64,000 nt of DNA from assembly GCA_046330075.1 (NCBI GenBank), contig JAXLTL010000005.1:62001-126000 (forward strand), read 5' to 3'. Shown here one piece after another: positions 53,007-61,218 of the stretch. The DNA comes from JAJTFW01 sp046330075. Lineage in GTDB: Bacteria; Bacteroidota; Bacteroidia; AKYH767-A; OLB10. The stretch's first letter is position 1. Every line of letters starts with the position of its first letter. The notes under the pieces are model-generated. The model ran no database searches and was not told where the DNA came from. It was given only the letters and a program-made list of their open reading frames with translations. The position numbers and the translations under genes were made by a program.

Positions 53007-53624
53007 TCATTCAGGTATTGTCCTGAAAGTATAACCCTGCTTCTTAAAATAATCCAATACCCGGGGTAATACTTCCAGCATCCGCGGAGCAGCTTTCAGG
53101 CTGTCGTGAAAAACAACAATGGAACCCGGACCGGCATGCTCCACTACATTTCTGTACACCTCTTCCCCGGACACCTGCGGATCAAAATCGCAACTGATAA
53201 CGTCCCACATGATGATCCGGTATTTCCGGCGCAATGGAAACAACACGCGCCAGGTGAGCTTCCCGTACGGAGGCCGGAACAATTCCGATGGAATCAGTTT
53301 CGCTGCTTCCTCCACATCTTTCAGATAGACCTTTGCCGGTACTTTCCAGGCATTGAGATGCCGGTGTCCGTGATGCCCGGTACGGTGCCCGGCTGCAGAA
53401 AGGAGACGGAACAGATCCGGATGCTTACTAACGTTATCGCCTATACTAAAAAAAGTGGCCTGTGCGCTGTAGCGGTCAAGAATTTCAAGGACTTTCGGCG
53501 TAACCTCCGGTACCGGACCATCGTCAAAAGTAAGATACAGTACTTTCTCCGTCCCGCTGTATTGCCATACAACGCCGGGATAGAGCCACTTCATCCACCA
53601 TCTGACCTTAACAAGTTTCATCAC
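53007..53624 (-). CDS. Polysaccharide deacetylase family protein (NodB homology)
   Basis: 205-residue carbohydrate esterase family 4-like enzyme that removes acetyl groups from an N-acetylated glycan, for example peptidoglycan or an exopolysaccharide. The motifs are in place: TFDDGP (Asp34-Asp35), HHGHRH (His85 and His89 as metal ligands, in the position of the more usual NHTYNH), RPPYG (117-121), WDVISCDFD, and IVVFHDS near the end. It has no cleavable signal; the start MMKLVKVRWWMKWLYPG is basic and hydrophobic, so it may be membrane-associated. It lies 40 bases downstream of the DUF2723 gene in the same direction, with a hairpin terminator in the gap. Confidence 0.88.
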   Translation of the reverse strand: MMKLVKVRWWMKWLYPGVVWQYSGTEKVLYLTFDDGPVPEVTPKVLEILDRYSAQATFFSIGDNVSKHPDLFRLLSAAGHRTGHHGHRHLNAWKVPAKVYLKDVEEAAKLIPSELFRPPYGKLTWRVLFPLRRKYRIIMWDVISCDFDPQVSGEEVYRNVVEHAGPGSIVVFHDSLKAAPRMLEVLPRVLDYFKKQGYTFRTIPE

Positions 53625-53632
53625 CTGCTGTT

Positions 53633-53657
53633 AAAACAAGAGCCCCTTGCGGGGCTC
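53633..53657 (-). terminator. Intrinsic terminator after the DUF2723 gene
   Basis: 7-bp stem GAGCCCC/GGGGCTC (53640-53646, 53651-53657, loop TTGC), followed on the minus strand by TTGTTTT. Confidence 0.8.
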
Positions 53658-53664
53658 TGTACTT

Positions 53665-56600
53665 TTATCTTCCGTATTTCTGTTCGAGTTTTTTAAACCT
53701 CGGTTCCAGCTTCTTCACGATATCATCCTGACCGTTGACTTTCGCCACACGTATCAGTTCGTTGAAAATAGCCATGGCCTGATTCAGTTCACGGTCCACA
53801 AACTTCAGATACTCTGTTCCCTTGAGGGAGAAGTAATAATTGAGTTCGTCTTCGTAAATATCTGCCATCCGCAGGGTAATCGCCCGCGCCATATCCATCG
53901 CATGTTTACGCTGTGCTTCCGGCAACTCAACAGTATTGCTTGTAAGCTGTCCGTCAGGTCCCAGCTGAGGCGCATTGATGCCTTTGGCAGCATTGAAATA
54001 AAGTTCAATCGGACGAAGCATCATTACATTATAAGGCACCGTTTTATCCGGCATCTCATCATTCATCTTATCGAGCACCTTCACCACAGAATCAAGTTTT
54101 CCCTGCTGATAGAGGCCTTCCGCCAGTCGTGCGAAATTATTGCGGAAGTTCATTGTCATATTCAGATTGTTCTGATCGAGGTATACATCTTCCCGGTTCA
54201 TATTGCCCCAGAGGAATTTGCCCATCATATTATCATACATCTGCTTCACCCCTACTCTTCCGGTTTGACCTGACTGATCCGGTTCTGTACGGATAGGTAC
54301 AAAACGGTAAGCCAGACCCTCCAGCTGGAAGTACGGTTCAAGATTCAGATAGCTGTCGTTTCCAACGGTCACCGCGAAGTAAATCGGACGGGTCCAGTCG
54401 TTGTGTGCGATAAGATCCAGGATCATCAGATCAGCCTTCATCAGATAACTGCGGTTCACCTCCCAGTAAATGGTATCCACAATTTTATCGGCATCTTCAG
54501 GACGTACCACACCATTCTTCAACACCGCTTCTTTATCTACTTTGATAAAGAATTTCTTGGTGGGGAAATAATTGAGATCAGTACCACCCTGCGTACGCAC
54601 TTTGGCATCCTGATTATCACTGCTGATGAATTTCATGACCTCCTTCGCATCCACATAACCCGGAATCTGACGGTCATAAAACGGAACATAATCACGAGTA
54701 CCCTGTACATATTTGTCGTGCGTCAGTGTAAACGGCACCGCGTCACTCTGGTAAGCTTTCCGCTTCATCTGATCAATGTACCAGTCCGTATTCAGCAGGC
54801 TCAGGTTGACGATGCGGATATCGGTACGTACACCTTCCACATCCTGAGCATACCAGAGCGGGAAAGTATCATTGTCACCGTTCGTAAAGACGATACCGTT
54901 AGGTGCGCAGCTCTGCAGATAGTTCCAGGCAATATCACGTGAAGTATAACGGTGTGAACGGTTGTGATCATCCCATCCTTCTTTCGCCATGATACCCGGA
55001 ACCGCCACCAGGCACACCAGTGAAACCAGCGTACCGCTGACCGCCATGGGCGCACGGTTTTTCAGTTTATCTACAATGGCTGCTACACCCAGACCAATCC
55101 AGATGGAAAACGCATAGAACGAAGCGGCATAGGCATAATCACGTTCACGTGGCTGATACGGATACTGGTTCAGGTATAATACAATGGCAAGACCTGTAAA
55201 GAAGAATAACAGCATGGTAGTCCAGGCATCGTGATTATCGCGGCGGAAATGCCATACGAGGCCGATGATTCCCAGAATGAGCGGCAGGAAATAAAATGTA
55301 TTTCTGGCCTTGTTGTTCTTCATTCCTTCCGGCAACTCCGACTGCGGACCCAGACGCCATTCATCAATGAAATTTATCCCGCAAATCCAGTTTCCCTTCG
55401 TGATTCCGCCGTGACCCTGTAAGTCGTTCTGACGACCCGCAAAGTTCCACATGAAATAACGCCAGTACATATGAATCACCTGGTACTGCCAGAAAAACTT
55501 CAGGTTCTGAGAGAAGGTAGGCGTTTGATCACCTTTGATTCCCGCCCATTCCTTATATGCATTGATATGATTGTCCTGTGAACTGTACATCCTCGGGAAA
55601 ATAGTACAGGCAGCGGGATCGTATTCAGGAGAAAGTTTACGTGTGGTTTCAATATACTTACCATCCCCCTTCGTATACTGCATATCTCCCTCTTTCAGGT
55701 CGGTTTGACGAGCATTGTAATACTGGCCATAGAACAAAGGACGATCACCGTATTGTTCACGGTTGATATAACTGAGCAGGTTAAACGCATGTTCCGGATC
55801 ATTTTCGTCCATGGGAGGCTCCGCATTTGAGCGAATCACAATCATGGCGTAGGAACTGTATCCTAACAGGATAAATACTACGCACAACAGAGAAAGATTC
55901 CACAGCGGCTGATTCTTCTCGCGGGTACGCTTAAGACCAAAGGCAATACCGCCAATCACCAGCAGGAAGAAGAAAATAAATCCTGACCAGAATGGAAGTC
56001 CGAACGAATTCACAAACAGGAGATCAAATTTTGCGGCAATACTGACCAGCATGGAGATGATCCCAAACTGGATAATGCCCAGAATCGCAACACCGGCTAT
56101 CGCCGTCAGCAGAATACCGGAAGTGGTTGGTTTGTATTTGCGGAAGTAATAGATAAAGGCAAGAGCCGGAATCGTCAACAGGTTCAACAAGTGAATACCG
56201 ATTGATAATCCCATCAGATAAGCGATCAGGATGATCCAGCGGTTGGCATGCTTCTCATCTGCTACCGATTCCCACTTGAACATCGCCCAGAAAACAATAG
56301 CTGTAAAGAACGACGATGAAGCGTAAACCTCACCTTCTACTGCTGAAAACCAGAATGAATCGCTGAAGGTATACGCCAGCGCCCCTACAAATCCTGCACC
56401 CATAATGGTGATGAGTTTACCTGCATCAACCTGACCATCAGGTGCAATGATTTTCCGGGTGAGAATGGTCACCGTCCAGAAAAGGAAAAGAATGGTACCG
56501 GCACTCATCAATGCACTTAAAATATTGATCATCACCGACACCAGTTTTACATCACCTCCGGCAAATAAGCTCATGATACGACCCATCATGAGGAATAACG

Positions 56601-56763
56601 GGGCACCCGGCGGGTGGCCTACCTGTAGTTTATAGGATGAGGCAATGAATTCACCACAGTCCCAAAAACTTCCTGTTGGTTCAATCGTGCTGATGTACAC
56701 AAATGCCGAAATGGCAAAGGCGAGCCAGCCACATAAATTGTTGATAAGCCGATAGTTCTGCAT
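53665..56763 (-). CDS. DUF2723 multi-pass membrane protein (GT117/TMEM260-like)
   Basis: 1032 residues. The N-terminal half (to about 600) has a dozen or so hydrophobic spans and opens with the DUF2723 signature: AFVYISTIEPTGSFWDCGEF, then YKLQVGHPPGAPLFLMMGRI. In this family these loop residues (the FWDCGEF acidic pair and the HPPG motif) resemble the catalytic loop of GT-C mannosyltransferases, and the eukaryotic relative TMEM260 is a protein O-mannosyltransferase. The C-terminal half has the conserved FTNGDNDTFPLWYAQDVEGVR and NTDWYIDQMKRK motifs, then a helical TPR-like tail. A role in glycosylating exported proteins fits the surrounding surface-protein genes, but this is inference. TAACTTCG at 56783-56790 (minus strand) is one base from the -7 consensus. 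Confidence 0.88.
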   Translation of the reverse strand: MQNYRLINNLCGWLAFAISAFVYISTIEPTGSFWDCGEFIASSYKLQVGHPPGAPLFLMMGRIMSLFAGGDVKLVSVMINILSALMSAGTILFLFWTVTILTRKIIAPDGQVDAGKLITIMGAGFVGALAYTFSDSFWFSAVEGEVYASSSFFTAIVFWAMFKWESVADEKHANRWIILIAYLMGLSIGIHLLNLLTIPALAFIYYFRKYKPTTSGILLTAIAGVAILGIIQFGIISMLVSIAAKFDLLFVNSFGLPFWSGFIFFFLLVIGGIAFGLKRTREKNQPLWNLSLLCVVFILLGYSSYAMIVIRSNAEPPMDENDPEHAFNLLSYINREQYGDRPLFYGQYYNARQTDLKEGDMQYTKGDGKYIETTRKLSPEYDPAACTIFPRMYSSQDNHINAYKEWAGIKGDQTPTFSQNLKFFWQYQVIHMYWRYFMWNFAGRQNDLQGHGGITKGNWICGINFIDEWRLGPQSELPEGMKNNKARNTFYFLPLILGIIGLVWHFRRDNHDAWTTMLLFFFTGLAIVLYLNQYPYQPRERDYAYAASFYAFSIWIGLGVAAIVDKLKNRAPMAVSGTLVSLVCLVAVPGIMAKEGWDDHNRSHRYTSRDIAWNYLQSCAPNGIVFTNGDNDTFPLWYAQDVEGVRTDIRIVNLSLLNTDWYIDQMKRKAYQSDAVPFTLTHDKYVQGTRDYVPFYDRQIPGYVDAKEVMKFISSDNQDAKVRTQGGTDLNYFPTKKFFIKVDKEAVLKNGVVRPEDADKIVDTIYWEVNRSYLMKADLMILDLIAHNDWTRPIYFAVTVGNDSYLNLEPYFQLEGLAYRFVPIRTEPDQSGQTGRVGVKQMYDNMMGKFLWGNMNREDVYLDQNNLNMTMNFRNNFARLAEGLYQQGKLDSVVKVLDKMNDEMPDKTVPYNVMMLRPIELYFNAAKGINAPQLGPDGQLTSNTVELPEAQRKHAMDMARAITLRMADIYEDELNYYFSLKGTEYLKFVDRELNQAMAIFNELIRVAKVNGQDDIVKKLEPRFKKLEQKYGR

Positions 56764-57091
56764 ATTCGAATAGACAATCCGGCGAAGTTAGAAAAATAAC
56801 GGGTATGAGGGGTTTTCATGGCTGTATTAAACATGAATTTAACATTCTTCCCCGTACGGACAGCTAGCGACGATGCAGGGACAGGTCACCACGATGCAGG
56901 GACAGGTCACCAAGATGCAGGGACAGGTCACCAAGATGTAGGGACAGGTCGCGACCTGTCCCTACACATACACCCGAAATCCATCGAATTCAAGCCCTCT
57001 CAATTCGAGGATTTTCCATTCACCCAACATGACCTTAATTTAATCACTTAATTATGGTATATTAATACGTAACTCCGTACCTTAGCGCCCT
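56764..57091. other. Divergent intergenic region with palindromic repeats
   Basis: This gap separates the divergent DUF2723 and 1222-residue-protein genes. It contains the 21-bp repeats and 28-bp palindrome at 56872-56965. TACCTTAG at 57078-57085 is one base off TAnnTTTG and lies 6 bases before the start codon at 57092. A 77-codon frame at 56818-57051 simply translates the repeats (DAGTGHQ) and is not a gene. Confidence 0.5.
56872..56965. repeat. Four 21-bp direct repeats ending in a 28-bp perfect palindrome
   Basis: gatgcagggacaggtcacca-type units start at 56872, 56893, 56914 and 56935. The last runs into a 28-bp perfect palindrome at 56938-56965 made of GTAGGGACAGGTCG and its complement. 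Each 21-bp unit contains one half of this palindrome (agggacaggtc), so the array looks like repeated half-sites plus one full site. Confidence 0.9.
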
Positions 57092-60000
57092 ATGTTAAAA
57101 TGGGGTAAATATGCTCTGATTTTCTCAGTTCTGTTATTGGCAGGACTTAACGTCATTGCACAAACGAGTCCGGCACCTTTCAACCTGGGTGGCGGTAACT
57201 ATACATTTACGAACTGGCCATCCGCTTCAGCTGCAGGAACTTATCCTGCCAATATGTTTTTGCATGTTTGCGCTGCTGACTCGAATCCTGCCATTGGAGA
57301 TGCTACTACGGGAGACTATACTGCTGCTTATAATCTCGGAACCGGCAACCGCTTTTCGGGACTTGCAGCTTCGGGTATCGGGATGATAAACCGTTTGAAG
57401 ACACCGACCACGATCGGTGCCGCTGTTCTCGGCCTTAACACTACCGGACGTACCAATATCACCGTAAGCTGGCAAACACAAACGCTGACTGCCGGCAACG
57501 GTTATAACCTTCGTCTTCAATACCGGATCTCCACGGCCTCCCCCTGGCTGGATGTTCCGGGTCCGATCGAGTATGTATATACCGGAGTGGCGCCCAATCT
57601 TCAGACGTTATCCGTTAACCTTTCTACAGCTACCGCCAATGCCGTTGATAACCGACCCAATATCGAACTCCGCTGGAAGTTCTACTACGTAAGCGGATTT
57701 GGCACCACAGGTTGCCTGCTGACGCTCGACGAAATCAATGTGACCAGTTTGGCCAACACCGGAAATAATATTGCAACCGGCGTAATTGCCGGATCACCCT
57801 TCTGTGTATCCAACTCATCAGGCACAACCCTGAACGTCCCTTTCACTTATACCCCGGCAGCCAACTTTGTTCCGGGCACCTGCACCTTTGCAGCCGAACT
57901 GAGTAACTCAGCGGGGCAGTTTGTGGCACCTACAGTTATTGGAACGATTGCATCAAACGGATCAGGTGCGCAAACGATTTCCGCGGCACTACCTCCGGGA
58001 CTCGGAACCGGTACTTCTTATCGTATTCGTGTAGTCAGTGATGTGCCTGCTGTAAACGGAAACGACAACGGAACGGATATCATCATCCGCTTATCTCCGT
58101 TTAATGTTACCTTACCTGCTGCCAACTGCCAGAATTCGGCGTCGATTATCTCCTGGTCGTTACCGTTAGGATGCTACAACGAAATAATGGTTGTGGCCTG
58201 TGCTGTAAATCCAGTTGCCGGAGCACCCTCAGGTAACGGCAGCGCCTATACGGCAAATGCAGTTTTCGGATCCGGAACAGCCTTCGGCGGCGGATTTGTT
58301 GTATACAAGGGAGCAGGTACCAATGTAACGGTTACAGGTCTCACGAATTTCACACAGTATTACTTTAAAATCTGGGCCCGTTACGGCAACGAATGGAGCA
58401 GTGGCGAAGAAGTGTTCTGCACCCCCGGAGGCGGAACACTGCTGAAACGCGGAGACTTTATGGTGCTCGGTGTGAATGCAAACAATCAGTCTTGTGTAGG
58501 TGGATCAGGTCCCGACGAAATCTCCTTCGTTTGCTTCCAGACCATCTCCACCGGTACCACGATCGACATCACTGACAACGGATGGCAGCGACAGGTAGCC
58601 AATCGCTGGGGGAACTCAGAAGGAACAGTGCGCATGACCCGTACAGGCGGCAATATCAACGCAGGTACCGTAATCACTATCCGTTTTGACGGCAGTGGTG
58701 TTGGTACTGCAGTAGCACCCGATGCCAACTGGAGTTTCACCAATCTCAACGGTATTCAGCAGTTCAACCTCAACTCGGGCGGTGATCAGTTTTTCTTTAT
58801 GCAAGGAGGAAACTGGATTCCCGGTACCGTAGGCAGTCACGATGCACAATATACCGGAACCGTACTCTTCGGCTTTAACACCAATACTGCATGGGTCGAC
58901 TTCGGATTATCTACACAACAGTCCGGTAAATTCCCCAACCTCGATTGTTATACCATCACACCTGCCTCAGGATCCGACTGGATCAAGTTCACCGGCACCT
59001 ATCCTGCATCTCTCAACCCCAAAACACAACGTAACTGGGTCGACAGTATCAATGATGCGACCAAATGGGTACGACATACTTCCTGTGCTTTATACAATTC
59101 AACATCTCCGGTATGGCTCGGTCCTGATGATACTTTAACCATCATTGCCGGCGGATATATGCGTGGAAAGTGGATCGGATCAAAAAGCACCGACTGGTGG
59201 ACCTGCGATAACTGGGAAGATTTTGTAATTCCCGACAGTACCGTCAATGTCTGGGTTCCGCCCAGTGGTGTTACTTTTAATTGCCGCCTCAAACTGGACT
59301 CTACACATTACTGCAGAGACCTCACCATTGATGGCTATGAAGTAAACGGTGCCGATACCAACAAGCGCATCCTGAAGATTTATGGCAATCTCAATCTGAA
59401 CGGCGGCGAACTCGACTTCAGTGATAATAATCCCAATACCAAGGATGGAATTATTTACATCAAGGGTAACTGGACGAACTTCAACGAACTTGCTTTCAGA
59501 GAAGGTAATTCACAGGTGGTTTTTGAAGGCACTGCATTGCAGCCTGTCAATACTCCGGTTAAAGAATCATTCTGGCAACTCGATGTAAATAATCCTGCCG
59601 GACTGAATGCAGGAACAATGATTCAGGTATTGAATCAGCTCAATATGTACAGTGGATTAATCAATACTGGCACCAATGAGGTGTATGTTTCAACTACCAA
59701 TGTCGCCGCTATTACCGGCTATGGACTCACACGGTACATCAATGGTAATCTGAGACGACAGGTCACTACGGTGGGCAGCTATGATTTCCCCATCGGTACC
59801 GTTACACAATATGAACTTGCCAATCTCAACATTGCCAGCTTACTTGGTGTAAACAATATCATCGCCAGCTTTAAATCGCCTTCTCCGGGTGCAGCTCCGA
59901 ATCCAGTACTCTGCCAGATCAATTCAAGTCCGATCATCGGCATGCTGAATGCAGGCAACTGGACCATCAATCCGAATGTAACTCCAACGTTCACCAATAT

Positions 60001-60760
60001 CACCATGACCTTGCGTGAACGCGGACATACCAACTCCGTAATCCCCGCAACTCGTTATGGAATTATCCGTCGCGATGATGAACTCAACGATTGGTACGGT
60101 TCTCCTATCGGAACTCATTCTAACGGCACTCAGTCAGAAGTAGGCGGTACGGTTACGGCGATTCGCACGGCGATCAATACAACCACTTTCTGGGGAGATT
60201 TCGGCATTGGCTTCGGCAGTGCACCACTTCCTGTAGAATGGCTCAGCTTTACTGCTTCTCCGGAAAACAAAGTGGTTTACCTCCGCTGGAGTACAGCGAC
60301 CGAACATAATAACGATTATTTCGTGATTGAACGCAGTACCGACGGGCATGTCTTTGAAGCCATCGGTCAGGTTCCGGGCAGCGGATCATCAAGTGCTATC
60401 CGAACCTATCAGTTCATTGATGTGAATCCGTATGATGGCACCAGTTATTACCGCATCCGTCAGGTAGATTTTGACGGACAGTTCGACTTCAGTAAGATTG
60501 TTCCTGTTCGTACAGGCGGAACCGTTAGTGATATCAGTATTTATCCCAATCCCGTTCAGGATCAGGCCTGGCTGCTCATGAACAGCGATGAATACAAAGC
60601 GCAGCTGATTGAACTGTATGATGTAACCGGCAAACTGGTGTATTCAGAAATTGTCGAATTGCAAAGCGGACCTAATGGTTTCAGCATCGATACCCGCAGC
60701 TTTGAAAAAGGTGTTTACCTCTTGCGTGTCGGTGAGAAAACGGTGAGGCTGACGAAGTAG
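57092..60760 (+). CDS. Large secreted surface protein with T9SS sorting domain
   Basis: 1222 residues. Signal peptide MLKWGKYALIFSVLLLAGLNVIAQ. The first part (about 30-225) is a beta-sandwich (TNITVSWQTQTLTAGNGYNL, ELRWKFYYVSG), followed by Ig-like domains (about 230-450) including a fibronectin III-like segment (LTNFTQYYFKIWARYG). A lamin-tail-like domain is suggested at about 450-650 (GDFMVLGVNANNQ, EISFVCFQTIS, TTIDITDNGW). Next is a beta-solenoid-like region (WWTCDNWEDFVIPDST, about 690-880), then the frequent LPVEWLSFTASPENK...LRWSTATEHNNDYF module (about 1045-1130) that often precedes the sorting domain, and the type A T9SS domain (about 1140-1222; IYPNPVQDQ to KTVRLTK). No enzyme motif is seen. 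It is transcribed away from the giants. Confidence 0.88.
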   Translation: MLKWGKYALIFSVLLLAGLNVIAQTSPAPFNLGGGNYTFTNWPSASAAGTYPANMFLHVCAADSNPAIGDATTGDYTAAYNLGTGNRFSGLAASGIGMINRLKTPTTIGAAVLGLNTTGRTNITVSWQTQTLTAGNGYNLRLQYRISTASPWLDVPGPIEYVYTGVAPNLQTLSVNLSTATANAVDNRPNIELRWKFYYVSGFGTTGCLLTLDEINVTSLANTGNNIATGVIAGSPFCVSNSSGTTLNVPFTYTPAANFVPGTCTFAAELSNSAGQFVAPTVIGTIASNGSGAQTISAALPPGLGTGTSYRIRVVSDVPAVNGNDNGTDIIIRLSPFNVTLPAANCQNSASIISWSLPLGCYNEIMVVACAVNPVAGAPSGNGSAYTANAVFGSGTAFGGGFVVYKGAGTNVTVTGLTNFTQYYFKIWARYGNEWSSGEEVFCTPGGGTLLKRGDFMVLGVNANNQSCVGGSGPDEISFVCFQTISTGTTIDITDNGWQRQVANRWGNSEGTVRMTRTGGNINAGTVITIRFDGSGVGTAVAPDANWSFTNLNGIQQFNLNSGGDQFFFMQGGNWIPGTVGSHDAQYTGTVLFGFNTNTAWVDFGLSTQQSGKFPNLDCYTITPASGSDWIKFTGTYPASLNPKTQRNWVDSINDATKWVRHTSCALYNSTSPVWLGPDDTLTIIAGGYMRGKWIGSKSTDWWTCDNWEDFVIPDSTVNVWVPPSGVTFNCRLKLDSTHYCRDLTIDGYEVNGADTNKRILKIYGNLNLNGGELDFSDNNPNTKDGIIYIKGNWTNFNELAFREGNSQVVFEGTALQPVNTPVKESFWQLDVNNPAGLNAGTMIQVLNQLNMYSGLINTGTNEVYVSTTNVAAITGYGLTRYINGNLRRQVTTVGSYDFPIGTVTQYELANLNIASLLGVNNIIASFKSPSPGAAPNPVLCQINSSPIIGMLNAGNWTINPNVTPTFTNITMTLRERGHTNSVIPATRYGIIRRDDELNDWYGSPIGTHSNGTQSEVGGTVTAIRTAINTTTFWGDFGIGFGSAPLPVEWLSFTASPENKVVYLRWSTATEHNNDYFVIERSTDGHVFEAIGQVPGSGSSSAIRTYQFIDVNPYDGTSYYRIRQVDFDGQFDFSKIVPVRTGGTVSDISIYPNPVQDQAWLLMNSDEYKAQLIELYDVTGKLVYSEIVELQSGPNGFSIDTRSFEKGVYLLRVGEKTVRLTK

Positions 60761-61218
60761 AGAATGGTGATTCAGGAGATGTCGGTCATCTCGATACAAC
60801 CCTGACCTTCAAACGCCGTTTGAAGCGTCAGGATCACTCGATGACCTGCAGATGAAATGATTTACAGATGTACCGATTTTCAGATGTACGGATTTTCAGA
60901 TGTACGGATACTACAGATAACATGATGTACGGATACTGCATGATATGATGGTACAGATTTTACGGATGTACGGATACTACAGATAACATGATGTACGGAT
61001 ACTACATGATGTGATGGTACAGATTTTACGGATGTACGGATACTACAGATAACATGATGTACGGATATTACATGATGTGATGGTACAGATTTTACGGATG
61101 TACAGATTTTACAGCTGTGCGAATGGATTTATGCATGGCTGCAGTTGATTTGCTTCGGGAATAAAGGCGTGGAATCTGCAGAACAAGATTTCGTACCCTA
61201 TAGACTGAAGTTCGTTTT
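60761..61218. other. Repeat-rich intergenic region between convergent genes
   Basis: 458 bases. A long inverted repeat at 60801-60832 (CCTGACCTTCAAAC with GTTTGAAG-C-GTCAGG) could end transcription of the plus-strand gene, although it lacks a T-run. Degenerate gatgtac(c/g)gattttcag repeats at 60860-60900 lead into the 66-bp tandem array. No gene seen. Confidence 0.6.
60901..61105. repeat. Tandem array of a 66-bp unit
   Basis: Three full units start at 60901, 60967 and 61033 (tgtacggatactacagataa), with a partial fourth at 61099; the period is exactly 66 bp. Each unit has smaller internal echoes of gatgtacggata and gatggtacagatttta. The copies differ at only a few bases. Confidence 0.9.

Noticed and set aside
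56818..57051. 77-codon frame translating as DAGTGHQ repeats
   Set aside because: It is produced by the 21-bp direct repeats and the palindrome, which explain the region better.
60901..61105. CRISPR array in the 66-bp repeats
   Set aside because: The whole 66-bp unit is repeated with no variable spacer and no cas genes are present in the window.
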